Both the position numbers and the translations under genes were made by a program. This document shows, piece after piece, positions 1 through 5,845 of a stretch of DNA of 22,623 bases. Every line of letters begins with the position of its first letter. The first letter of the stretch is position 1. Below the pieces are notes generated by a model. It had not been told where the DNA came from, did no database searches, and saw only the letters and a list, made by a program, of their open reading frames with translations. The stretch covers positions 1 through 22,623 of the IMG/VR virus record IMGVR_UViG_3300048836_000254, one strand, 5' to 3'. Source of the DNA: a virus.

Positions 1-201
1 GAAACCCGCGACACCATCGACGAGATCGCCAAGGATAGCGCACCATTGATTGCCGTCTTGAAAGACGCGAGGTCTGTGGACAACGTGTGGGAGTGACAGC
101 TCGGTGGCGAGGACCTTGAACGCTTCGGCGGCTTGTTGGACCGACGCGCTGGCCTCGCGGGCGGCGTTGACGACTTCCTGGGCGGTGTACTGGTCACCCA
201 C
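1..201 (-). CDS. Partial hypothetical phage protein, N-terminal 67 residues
   Basis: This minus-strand gene starts at a GTG (201-199) and is cut by the window edge. Its first 35 residues are an Ala- and Glu-rich helix (QEVVNAAREASASVQQAAEA). They are followed by the segment FQDGNQWCAILGDLVDGVAG, a pattern I recall from small phage proteins of unknown function in which QWCA..GD...GVAGFG is followed by a short helix. The GTG overlaps the TGA of the upstream gene by eight bases, which indicates translational coupling. A competing plus-strand reading through 1-96 is open but lacks this motif. Function is unknown; the gene call is fairly secure. Confidence 0.72.
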   Translation of the reverse strand, partial: MGDQYTAQEVVNAAREASASVQQAAEAFKVLATELSLPHVVHRPRVFQDGNQWCAILGDLVDGVAGF

Positions 202-454
202 GGAGCACCCCCGCACGAGCGGCCGCCGGTGACCACAGCTCGAGTTCGCCGAGCGTTACGGGGACGCCATCGAGTCGGATGGTCGATCGCAGGCCGTACG
301 GGAAGACGTACCGCTCGAGCATGGCGCGTACGGCGGTGTGGGGCTCGTGACCGGGGAGCGGCTTTTCGATCGTCTGGGTGTCGATCGTGATGCCGGCGTC
401 GGTCAACTCGACGTTGACGAAGCCGAGTTGGCGAGTGAAAATGTCGACTTGCAT
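194..454 (-). CDS. Hypothetical protein, 86 aa
   Basis: The start is the ATG at 454-452, because a GGAGG sits four bases upstream on the minus strand; a longer reading to 484 has no such site. The 86-residue product begins MQVDIFTRQLGFVNVELTDAG. It looks like a small alpha/beta protein with strands near residues 1-30, a helix around 40-52 (HTAVRAMLERYVF) and strands in 55-75. I recognise no family. It is the first gene of a leftward pair driven by the promoter-like site at 483-511, and its stop overlaps the GTG start of the next gene. Confidence 0.75.
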   Translation of the reverse strand: MQVDIFTRQLGFVNVELTDAGITIDTQTIEKPLPGHEPHTAVRAMLERYVFPYGLRSTIRLDGVPVTLGELELWSPAAARAGVLRG

Positions 455-482
455 AGTACCTCCGTGGTTGGGTATCGCGGGC

Positions 483-511
483 ATCGTACACCGGGGGCAA
501 GAGATGGTCGA
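483..511 (-). promoter_or_regulatory. Sigma-70-like promoter for the leftward gene pair
   Basis: On the minus strand TCGACC (511-506) is separated by exactly 17 bases from TACGAT (488-483). The -10 lies in a GTGTACGAT context shared with the site at 16392-16420. Transcription would start near 476 and give a leader of about 20 bases before the ATG at 454. Confidence 0.6.
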
Positions 512-619
512 GACATTGATACAGACGAAACCTGACAGGGTACTGTAACGGTAAGGCCTTATTACTCATGCTATAGCGGCAGTGTGGTACGGGTTCGCGT
601 GCATATGCGTCGAAAAATT

Positions 620-632
620 TTTACATTGTAAA
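620..632. promoter_or_regulatory. Operator-like palindrome TTTACA-T-TGTAAA
   Basis: A perfect 6-bp inverted repeat around a single T. The 10-mer ACATTGTAAA within it recurs at 929-938, so the two copies bracket the TGGCACG array. It may be a repressor or initiator binding site. Confidence 0.4.
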
Positions 633-652
633 TATCGCATGTTCGATTTGAT

Positions 653-892
653 TGGCACGGTATTTGTTCGACGAATCACGCGACGAATGGCACGCGATTT
701 GATTCGTACATTGTCGATGATTGGCACGCGATTTGATTCGTGATCGTGTCGAATCGACGCACGAATGGCACGCACATTGCACACGCGAAATGATCGACGC
801 ATGGCACGACATTTGCACACGACAATCGACGTGCCAACGTGACGCGATTTCGACACGTTGCATAATTGTCACACGTTGCAATCGACGTGCCA
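653..892. repeat. Seven-copy array of TGGCACG-N4-TTG elements
   Basis: Five copies lie on the plus strand (starting at 653, 688, 722, 766 and 802) and two on the minus strand (836-821 and 892-877). In all seven, TGGCACG is followed by exactly four variable bases and TTG. Copies at 766, 802 and 892 continue as TTGCA. This is the -24/-12 consensus of sigma-54 promoters, TGGCACG-N4-TTGCW. Plus-strand spacing is 35, 34, 44 and 36 bases. Alternative roles are origin iterons, partition sites or operators. The array is certain; its function is not. Confidence 0.8.
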
Positions 893-1039
893 TCATCATT
901 CGCATTCGTGATCGACCGTCACAATTTAACATTGTAAAACTGACATCATTTCGTCGAAATGTTGCACGATTGTTCGACGACGTGTCGATATCGTGTATAT
1001 TGATATTGTCGATCGACGTTCGATCGACACACGCAACGC

Positions 1040-1285
1040 ATGACACGAAATGATGACACAATGAACAACGCAACCGCACGCAAATCAATCAATCGCATTC
1101 GACGCAACGCGACACGCACGATGCAATCGATCGCAATGTCGATCGACGATGCGACGATCGACGACGCAACGCGTATGCAATCGATTCGCGCCTTCACACG
1201 TGCAATCGACGACGCGTGCAACGCGTTCGCAACGTCGATGCACGCGATCGACGCGAACGACGACGACGACGCGATCGACGCGTGA
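1040..1285 (+). CDS. Small hypothetical protein of restricted composition
   Basis: This frame encodes up to 81 residues. It starts at ATG 1040 or, seven codons later, at ATG 1061; no ribosome binding site is possible in this composition. The product is rich in Ala, Asp, Arg, Ile and Thr and lacks Gly, Pro, Leu, Val and Glu. It has alternating IDDA/TRAIDDAC-like helical turns and a DDDD tail. Its first 24 bases are 21/24 identical to those of the next gene (1381-1404), which argues that both starts are functional. It could still be a compositional artefact. Confidence 0.42.
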   Translation: MTRNDDTMNNATARKSINRIRRNATRTMQSIAMSIDDATIDDATRMQSIRAFTRAIDDACNAFATSMHAIDANDDDDAIDA

Positions 1286-1300
1286 TCGACGCACAACGCA

Positions 1301-1331
1301 CGACACGCGACGATGACACGTCGCGTTGTCG
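1301..1331 (+). other. Hairpin between the two small genes
   Basis: CGACACGCGACG (1301-1312) pairs with CGTCGCGTTGTCG (1319-1331) with one bulged base and a six-base loop. No T tract follows. A second long hairpin, GTGACAAC/GTTGTCAC outside CGCGAT/ATCGCG (1343-1380), ends directly at the ATG at 1381 and may control access to that start. Confidence 0.45.
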
Positions 1332-1380
1332 ATTCGCAAATCGTGACAACACGACGCGATCGTATCGCGTGCGTTGTCAC

Positions 1381-1704
1381 ATGATACGAAACGATAACAC
1401 AATGCGTATCGACGAATACGACGCGATGATGTTCGCACAATCACAATCGATCGCGTGCGAACAAGCGACAATGTTACAAATGATCGATTTGCTGCACGAA
1501 CGCATTAATACGATTCTCGAAACACACGCTGAACACGAACGCGATAATATCGTGATTCGTCGATTCATCGTAATGTACGATCAATTGTGCGAAATGTTCA
1601 CAACACTTGATCCGACGACGACACCCGTTATCGACGATGATGCGTTGTACGACGACGCGACGTTTCGTGATTTGTTGATCAAACACGCGAACGATGATCA
1701 ATAA
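1381..1704 (+). CDS. Small acidic helical protein of unknown function
   Basis: This frame encodes 107 residues from ATG 1381, or 100 from ATG 1402 (MRIDEYDAMMFAQSQSIACE). It looks more like a real protein than its upstream neighbour. It has a long helical segment (residues about 15-60 of the shorter form) with heptad-like hydrophobics, then an acidic tail containing VIDDDALYDDATF. It lies inside the AG/CT-poor block and shares its near-duplicate start region with the gene at 1040. A well-formed terminator (1721-1753) follows the stop, which supports a transcribed unit. No family recognised. Confidence 0.62.
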   Translation: MIRNDNTMRIDEYDAMMFAQSQSIACEQATMLQMIDLLHERINTILETHAEHERDNIVIRRFIVMYDQLCEMFTTLDPTTTPVIDDDALYDDATFRDLLIKHANDDQ

Positions 1705-1720
1705 TCGACACAACGCACGC

Positions 1721-1753
1721 CACAACGCGATCAAACGTCGCGTTGTGTTATTT
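1721..1753 (+). terminator. Intrinsic terminator after the 1381-1704 gene
   Basis: CACAACGCG (1721-1729) pairs perfectly with CGCGTTGTG (1739-1747) around a nine-base loop, and TTATTT follows. Unlike most of the other hairpins in the window, it has a reasonable T tract. Confidence 0.65.
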
Positions 1754-1800
1754 CGCACATATACACGACGCGACCGTATCGCGTCACATTATCAATAGGA

Positions 1801-1840
1801 CGATCAAGCGCGATCAAGCGCGATCAAGCGCGATCAAGCG
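1801..1840 (+). repeat. Four perfect tandem copies of CGATCAAGCG
   Basis: Four exact 10-bp units run directly into the AAGGAG ribosome binding site (1841-1846) of the next gene. The period is close to one helical turn, so a protein could bind each unit on the same DNA face. In the mRNA the units can pair in alternative CGC/GCG registers next to the ribosome binding site. Confidence 0.9.
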
Positions 1841-1851
1841 AAGGAGACAAG

Positions 1852-2124
1852 ATGGACGAACAAGCGAACAAGTCGACAATCGACAGCGGCGAAGTCGTGG
1901 ACATGATCCTCGATTTGATCGACAACGCGGCAACAGCGTTGGACGTTCTGACGGGGCTCGACCCACAAGACGATGAAGTGGCGATCGACACGTTGCACGA
2001 ATTGATCGACGCTGACTTCTACGAGTCGTGCTCGCACACACGACGCGAGGCGAATCGGCCGATCATCGACGTGGTGATGTCAGACGGCCGCGTGTTTCGT
2101 GTCACGGTCGAAGAGTTGAAGTGA
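1852..2124 (+). CDS. Hypothetical acidic protein, 90 aa
   Basis: The ATG follows AAGGAG at a six-base spacing. Residues 12-56 are acidic and helical (VVDMILDLIDNAATALDVL, then DTLHELIDADFYESC). Residues 66-90 form a likely two-strand hairpin (RPIIDVVMSDGRVFRVTVEELK). I recognise no family. It is the first gene after the AG/CT-poor block, and normal dinucleotide use resumes here. The upstream 10-bp tandem repeat may regulate it. A hairpin at 2132-2157 follows the stop. Confidence 0.82.
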   Translation: MDEQANKSTIDSGEVVDMILDLIDNAATALDVLTGLDPQDDEVAIDTLHELIDADFYESCSHTRREANRPIIDVVMSDGRVFRVTVEELK

Positions 2125-2131
2125 CGCACGC

Positions 2132-2157
2132 ACGCACAGCGTTAGCGCGTTGTGCGT
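2132..2157 (+). terminator. Hairpin after the 1852-2124 gene
   Basis: ACGCACAGCG pairs with CGTTGTGCGT (ten pairs including one G-T) around a six-base loop, followed by AAATTG. There is no clean T tract, so it may be a weak terminator or a processing site. It also covers a possible GTG start at 2152, which argues for the ATG at 2200 in the next gene. Confidence 0.4.
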
Positions 2158-2199
2158 AAATTGTATCCAACGGCCGTCAACGGCCAGAAAGTGAAACAC

Positions 2200-2499
2200 A
2201 TGATACACGACCTTGGTATGTTTGCATCAGAGATCATCGAACAAACACTCAACTACGAAGCTTGGGCTGACAAGCCAGGCGCAGTCCAATCACTTGACGA
2301 AATAACCATGATAGTGGATCGGGGTGACACCAACGTATACGAAATTACTATCAAACGTGTGCCTCGTAGTGAGTTCGACGCGGCCTTTGCACAGCGTTTG
2401 ATCGACGAACCCGAAATCGCCGGCACAGAGTATGACGATGATGACTACACGCCTCTGAGCACCGATGTTTCACCGGTTGAACCCGATGAACGGCCGTGA
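2200..2499 (+). CDS. Hypothetical protein, 99 aa, acidic tail
   Basis: I place the start at ATG 2200 rather than GTG 2152. The 14-mer CGGCCAGAAAGTGA precedes it at the same distance as in the next gene (start 2522), and the GTG lies in a hairpin arm. The product has an amphipathic N-terminal helix (MIHDLGMFASEIIEQTLNY), a central beta segment (ITMIVDRGDTNVYEITIKR) and a disordered acidic C-terminus with DDDDY and a Pro-rich end. No family recognised; the gene itself is likely. Confidence 0.75.
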   Translation: MIHDLGMFASEIIEQTLNYEAWADKPGAVQSLDEITMIVDRGDTNVYEITIKRVPRSEFDAAFAQRLIDEPEIAGTEYDDDDYTPLSTDVSPVEPDERP

Positions 2500-2521
2500 T
2501 CGGCCAGAAAGTGAGCGCATC

Positions 2522-2704
2522 ATGTCGTGGCAGAAAGAAGCAATCAGCAAGCAGATCGCACAGCTCGGTAACGCACGGGCCGCCGTGTGCGAGTTGATCG
2601 ACCTCGCACCGCGTAGCAGCGAGATCGAGAAGCACCTGATGGAGACAAAGCGTCATATTGAGCAGGCCATCGCCCATCTCGGCGACGCCTACAACCGTGC
2701 GTGA
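2522..2704 (+). CDS. Small helical hypothetical protein, 60 aa
   Basis: The ATG at 2522 follows the same CGGCCAGAAAGTGA leader as the gene at 2200; AGAAAG can pair with the far part of the anti-Shine-Dalgarno sequence. The 60 residues (MSWQKEAISKQIAQLGNARA...) form two amphipathic helices, probably a helical hairpin, with a Cys at 22 and many charged residues. No family recognised. A short palindromic hairpin GATTCTG/CAGAATC (2703-2720) overlaps the end of the gene. Confidence 0.7.
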   Translation: MSWQKEAISKQIAQLGNARAAVCELIDLAPRSSEIEKHLMETKRHIEQAIAHLGDAYNRA

Positions 2705-2742
2705 TTCTGAGCCCAGAATCGACGTTGACGCCTCGCACCTCG

Positions 2743-2807
2743 ACCGGGCGCAAGAAACGCCGTAGAGACGCCTCCAGGGCGCTCAGCACGCAAACTATAC
2801 GCCCGGT
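2743..2807 (+). other. Long-range inverted repeat in the leader of the 2829 gene
   Basis: ACCGGGCG (2743-2750) is the perfect complement of CGCCCGGT (2800-2807). Between them CGCC and GGCG can form a further stem-loop. The folded leader ends about 14 bases before the GGAG of the next gene and could influence its expression. Confidence 0.4.
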
Positions 2808-2828
2808 CACACCTGAAGGAGACACGCT

Positions 2829-3089
2829 ATGCGTATACAAATCGTCAGTATCACCGCCTGCCGGCCGACCCACAAGGTTGAACTCGAGATACTGAGAGGC
2901 CCGCCGGCCGACATCGGCCAGACCATCATCGGCCGCATCCGATCGGTAGATTATCGCACCGGGTGCATGGACATCGAAGGCGAAGGCATGACCGTCTACG
3001 CTCGACAGACCAGTGAAGGGCTGTGGCGAGATGACAGCACCGGCGTGACCTACACCATCGTTCGCATCCGCGATCGGCCTGAGGACTGA
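2829..3089 (+). CDS. Small beta-rich hypothetical protein, 86 aa
   Basis: The ATG follows GAAGGAG at a seven-base spacing. The 86 residues look like a small beta barrel: strands at MRIQIVSI, KVELEIL, QTIIGRIRSVD, MDIEGEGMTVYARQ and VTYTIVRIRD. This could be OB- or SH3-like, but no family is recognised. The first residues, MRIQIVSITA, resemble the 9-residue micro-frame MSLQILSIA at 11691. The next gene begins four bases after its stop. Confidence 0.78.
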   Translation: MRIQIVSITACRPTHKVELEILRGPPADIGQTIIGRIRSVDYRTGCMDIEGEGMTVYARQTSEGLWRDDSTGVTYTIVRIRDRPED

Positions 3090-3093
3090 CACC

Positions 3094-3264
3094 ATGCGCC
3101 ACACGATTCACCAACTGTTGGCCCGTATGATCGAGCAACACGACGCGGCCAGCACCGGCCGACGCATGAACCCCGGCGAACGAGACAAACGCTGGCAATG
3201 CCGATGCCGACTGCTCAGGATTCAACGCTGGCTAGCGCCGGCCGCACCACTTCGGCGTCGATAA
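3094..3264 (+). CDS. Small basic hypothetical protein, 56 aa
   Basis: The frame starts at ATG 3094, four bases after the previous stop, with a GAGG about nine bases upstream. The product is basic, with an N-terminal helix (MRHTIHQLLARMIEQHDAA) and an Arg/Cys-rich end (RWQCRCRLLRIQRWL). Its last 50 bases overlap the 3' end of the convergent terminase-like gene. The gene is plausible from its position and ribosome binding site, but short and without a known family. Confidence 0.5.
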   Translation: MRHTIHQLLARMIEQHDAASTGRRMNPGERDKRWQCRCRLLRIQRWLAPAAPLRRR

Positions 3265-3847
3265 CCGCTCTGGCAGCGGCATCATCGCCACCGATGGCAG
3301 CCCTGGCGGCCTGGGCGAACTGCTCGGCCGTCAATTTGACCTCGATTCGGTCGGCATACCGCTCCCGGCGGTTGCCCTTCAGCAAGAACTGCGTGAGTGT
3401 ATCGTGATGAACCGTCTCGTAGCCGAGCAACTCGCCTGTCTTCTGGGACCACACCGGCCGCTTATGGCCGTGGATGGCCCGTTGCATGGCCGATTCTTCG
3501 AGCCGATCGACCACTTCCTCACGAATCGACCTGACGCACGCTTCGAACTCGGGCTCTTGGTCGCAAAGATCGCAAATGTACTTGCGAGACCAGCCGACCA
3601 GCTCGGCGGCCCGGGTCATATTGCCATGACATTGGCGCAAAGCGGCGAGAAAGTCGAGCCGGCGCTGCTCGGGCGACACGACACCGAGCCTTTTTTCGCT
3701 CAAAGGCCGCTTGCCGTGCTGCCTTCGGCCACCGGCGGCCGCCTTCACGACCTCTTTGGCAGCGGCCTCGCTCTTTCCGTACTTCTCGAACCGACGCGGA
3801 CCCCTTCCTTTGAGGTCCAAACCGTTGCCATCAATTCTGTCGGCCAT
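3215..3847 (-). CDS. Terminase small subunit-like DNA-binding protein
   Basis: I chose the ATG at 3847, because AGAGGTG lies about eight bases upstream; a frame start at 3934 lacks such a site. The 210-residue product has a basic N-terminus. A helix-turn-helix follows at about 66-100 (MTRAAELVGWSRKYICDLC within FLAALRQCHGN...EPEF), then a helix EEVVDRLEESAMQRAIHG. The pattern PVWSQKTGELLGYETVHHDTLTQFLLKGNRRERY comes next, with the acidic C-tail last. This order matches phage small-terminase-like proteins that recognise packaging sites. It lies about 105 bases downstream of the RuvC-like gene on the same strand. No large subunit is present in the window. A general HTH regulator is the alternative. 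Confidence 0.7.
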   Translation of the reverse strand: MADRIDGNGLDLKGRGPRRFEKYGKSEAAAKEVVKAAAGGRRQHGKRPLSEKRLGVVSPEQRRLDFLAALRQCHGNMTRAAELVGWSRKYICDLCDQEPEFEACVRSIREEVVDRLEESAMQRAIHGHKRPVWSQKTGELLGYETVHHDTLTQFLLKGNRRERYADRIEVKLTAEQFAQAARAAIGGDDAAARAVIDAEVVRPALASVES

Positions 3848-3952
3848 TGCTATACACCTCTTGTCTTTTGTGATGGCCGGAGCAGTAACTCCCTCAACCA
3901 TCACACTCATACCAAACACCAATACTACATCCAATGCTGGCGTAGCTCAGCA

Positions 3953-4474
3953 TCATACTCCACGTTTGCGAGTATCAGCCCACCACAACGCTATTCCGAG
4001 CGCGTCTGCCTCATCGTGTGTCGTACCTCGCCAGGCCGGAAATGCCCGGCGCACACGAAGCAGCGTCACGCTCTTCGGCACTTGACCCTTCCATCGGCTC
4101 ACCGGCACCAACTCAACATTGCTCGTAAGAAAGCCTGCGTCACATATCAACACGGCCCGCAGGGTATACACCATCGCCATCAGTTTCTCGACGGACCCAC
4201 TCCCCGCGGCGGCCATACCACGCCCCGAACCAAACAACTCGGGCTTCTCGATCACAACGACCCGTGGATCGAGTCTCTCAACGATCTCGACCACACCCTT
4301 CACCATCTCATCGACGCGCCGCAACCAGTCACCGCGCCCTTTCACCCGCTCTTGCACCAACGCCCCCGACGCGACTCGGCGCACACCCCCACTCAAGTCA
4401 CACACGGCCCACCCCAACGCTTGCGTACCAGGGTCGATCGTCAACACGCGGACCGTCTTATTCTCGTCTTTCAT
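3953..4474 (-). CDS. RuvC-like Holliday junction resolvase
   Basis: This 173-residue protein has the RNase H-fold signature of RuvC resolvases. TIDPGTQALGWAV carries catalytic D14, VVVIEKPE carries E76, and the C-terminal HDEADALGIALWW supplies D154 and D157. A basic segment (VSRWKGQVPKSVTLLRVRR) precedes the last motif, as in the family. The ATG at 4474 follows AGAAAGGCGGTG, a near-perfect complement to the 16S tail. Phage RuvC-like enzymes trim branched DNA before packaging, which fits the neighbouring terminase-like gene. Length is typical. Confidence 0.88.
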   Translation of the reverse strand: MKDENKTVRVLTIDPGTQALGWAVCDLSGGVRRVASGALVQERVKGRGDWLRRVDEMVKGVVEIVERLDPRVVVIEKPELFGSGRGMAAAGSGSVEKLMAMVYTLRAVLICDAGFLTSNVELVPVSRWKGQVPKSVTLLRVRRAFPAWRGTTHDEADALGIALWWADTRKRGV

Positions 4475-5131
4475 CGCATCACCGCCTTTCTTTCTTCCTC
4501 ACCGGCATGATCGCACAACCACCCCAACTGCCAGCCTCCCATCTACCATCATCCGCCCACCCCCGTCATCGCCCTCTTAGCCTTCGATCACACCCGCCCC
4601 CCAAACACATACACACCCAAACGCCCATTTTTCCGCGTTCGTCACCCAAACCAACGTCCACAGGCGAATGCGGATAATCCTATCTATCTATCCTAATACT
4701 CACCTAATAATCATCAAATCATCGATATCATCGTCAAATCGCCGTCGGTTTGGCTCCCGTCGCTCCCAACCCTCCGCGTTCACGCAATATTTTCATAACA
4801 AACCATCATGCCCAAACCATCACACCCAAACCAATCCCGAAATCGTCGAATGCGGATTTTTTCGCTCGAACGCGGACTTTTTTCGACCGTCGCGCCCAAA
4901 AAGGCCCCGACACGCAACCGCCCGATGTTCGCCTTTTGTTCGTATACCGCACTATCGCTCGCATACAAACGGCGTGCCAAACACCCCAAATACCGTCACA
5001 AACCGTCACAAAGATTTTATTTTATTTTCTTACCCTTTTCGTTTGAGTTCGTCGATATACGTGGCATCATTCATTGTGTCGATCGCGTGTGCGGCCGACA
5101 CCTCACCCAACCGCCTTGATAGGAGCATATC
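4475..5131. other. Gene-free divergent spacer with strand asymmetry and repeats
   Basis: No convincing gene lies in these 657 bases. The plus strand is C-rich and G-poor, with CTAT repeats near 4681. CCCAAACCA occurs three times (near 4647, 4808 and 4827) and CGTCACAAA twice near 4996. The core CGAAYGCGGAY followed by a run of six T recurs near 4850 and 4870, while the inverse core CCGCGTTC occurs near 4632 and 4777. A weak minus-strand promoter candidate (TTGATG, 16 bases, TAGGAT) lies near 4690-4720. Because the spacer separates divergent units, it probably carries promoters or an origin. Confidence 0.6.
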
Positions 5132-5575
5132 ATGGCAACCCCTTCTCGTACCGTCCGTCCCGTCGATCCCCGCATCATCCCTGGCGCGTCCGTCAACGCC
5201 ACCATCCGGTCGCGCCAAGGCGCCGAGGTGTTCATCGCCACGGTCGTCTCCGCACCGGAGAAGGGCCGCGTCCGCGTGCGCTTCTCCGACGACACCGAGA
5301 AGACGCTGCCGCTCGCACACGTCACCCCTCGCGTCCGCGGGCGTCGTGCGCTGATCACCGCGCTCTCACCCGCCGAGCTCCGCGGTGAGATCACCGCTCT
5401 CCGCGCCGAGCTCCAGGATGCCATCGACGCCAAGGACGTCGCCCGTCAGAAGGCCATCCGGCGCAAGCTCCGCACACGTCGCCACAAGGGCGGCGTCTCG
5501 GGCAAGGCGTCCATCACGGTCGTCTCCAAGCCCAAGGCCGAAGAGCTCGTCGGGCACGACCTCAGCGATCTGTGA
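5132..5575 (+). CDS. Tudor/KOW-like small barrel protein with basic tail
   Basis: The ATG follows ATAGGAG at a seven-base spacing. Residues 16-65 (PGASVNATIRSRQGAEVFIATVVSA..., then RVRVRFSDDTEKTLPLAHV) have the strand pattern of a Tudor, Agenet or KOW-like barrel. A helix with an ELRGEITALRAELQDAIDAKD coiled-coil pattern follows at about 80-105, then a Lys/Arg-rich stretch (KKLRTRRHKGG-like) suited to nucleic-acid binding. The fold resembles the Tudor insert in the ssDNA-binding protein at 18321. It is the first gene of the rightward cassette. A hairpin follows the stop. Partner and role are unknown. Confidence 0.8.
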   Translation: MATPSRTVRPVDPRIIPGASVNATIRSRQGAEVFIATVVSAPEKGRVRVRFSDDTEKTLPLAHVTPRVRGRRALITALSPAELRGEITALRAELQDAIDAKDVARQKAIRRKLRTRRHKGGVSGKASITVVSKPKAEELVGHDLSDL

Positions 5576-5584
5576 CCACCCCGT

Positions 5585-5613
5585 CCGACGCGCCCACCCG
5601 GTGCGTCGGGCTT
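5585..5613 (+). terminator. Hairpin between the 5132 and 5615 genes
   Basis: CCGACGCGCC pairs with GGTGCGTCGG (ten pairs, one G-T) around a five-base loop, followed by GCTTT. The next ATG is at 5615, so this could be a leaky terminator, a processing site or a structure that presents the start codon. Confidence 0.5.
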
Positions 5614-5614
5614 T

Positions 5615-5845
5615 ATGAAACACCCCCCTGTCGGTACTAAAATTCTGGTGCATCAGCCCGACCACTCACCACTACGAGCGGTCACACTCGACCCGCCGTT
5701 CCATCAGAACAACCCCGCCAACACAACCCTCGAGCCAGGTCCGCTCGCCGTGCGAGTGCGCTTCGTCGGACGGCCTGATCTCAGCTCGCATAACTACAAG
5801 CAATACGTTGTCTGGCATCATCGCCGCTGGAACCTCCAGCCATAA
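5615..5845 (+). CDS. Hypothetical protein, 76 aa
   Basis: The ATG lies five bases after the hairpin GCGTCGG arm and has no ribosome binding site. The same arrangement is seen at 6350 and 11921. The 76-residue product is Pro-, His- and Arg-rich. It has a central strand LAVRVRFVGRPD and ends YKQYVVWHHRRWNLQP, which suggests a small beta-rich fold. No family recognised. It is followed by a short spacer and the gene at 5889. Confidence 0.62.
   Translation: MKHPPVGTKILVHQPDHSPLRAVTLDPPFHQNNPANTTLEPGPLAVRVRFVGRPDLSSHNYKQYVVWHHRRWNLQP

Larger units (their letters stand above)
455..1039. other. Intergenic regulatory region upstream of rightward small genes
   Basis: I see no convincing gene in this 585-base stretch between divergent transcription units. 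It holds the leftward promoter (483-511), an 8-base palindrome AAGGCCTT near 554, and a TTTACA-T-TGTAAA palindrome (620-632). The seven-element TGGCACG array (653-892) follows, then a second ACATTGTAAA box (929-938) and a perfect GTCGATCG/CGATCGAC hairpin (1008-1028) just before the next start. Several reading frames stay open here on both strands, but they owe this to the biased composition and have no ribosome binding sites. Confidence 0.7.
596..1796. other. Block almost free of AG, CT, GG and CC dinucleotides
   Basis: Reading base by base, I find one AG and about six CT in roughly 1200 bases, where about 150 would be expected from random sequence. GG occurs on the plus strand only inside the TGGCACG elements, and CC is rare. 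In effect nearly every G follows a pyrimidine and nearly every C precedes a purine. The rule covers intergenic DNA, two small reading frames and a terminator alike, and stops abruptly on both sides. A GGAGG-type ribosome binding site and a TAG stop cannot exist under this rule. Cause unknown. Confidence 0.85.

Noticed and set aside
1-96. Plus-strand frame ending in TGA at 94-96
   Set aside because: The minus-strand reading over the same bases carries a recognisable phage motif (QWCA..GD...GVAGF) and a coupled GTG start; the plus frame has neither.
653-892. CRISPR array
   Set aside because: The repeated unit is short, occurs on both strands and has no long conserved repeat with uniform unique spacers; no cas cluster is present. 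The Cas4-like nuclease belongs to the phage recombination genes.
596-1471. Several long open frames on the minus strand and in other plus frames
   Set aside because: They arise because the biased composition excludes TAG. They lack ribosome binding sites, family motifs and normal amino-acid composition, and they overlap each other.
2152-2199. GTG 2152 as the start of the 99-residue protein
   Set aside because: It lies in the arm of a stable hairpin and has no ribosome binding site, whereas ATG 2200 has the leader shared with the next gene.
2701-2895. 64-codon frame across the 2705-2828 gap
   Set aside because: It overlaps a better gene at 2829, has no ribosome binding site and covers inverted repeats.
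4119-5009. Open frames over the 4475-5131 spacer and across RuvC
   Set aside because: Pro/Ser/His-rich products without ribosome binding sites; they reflect the C-rich strand and shadow the RuvC gene.
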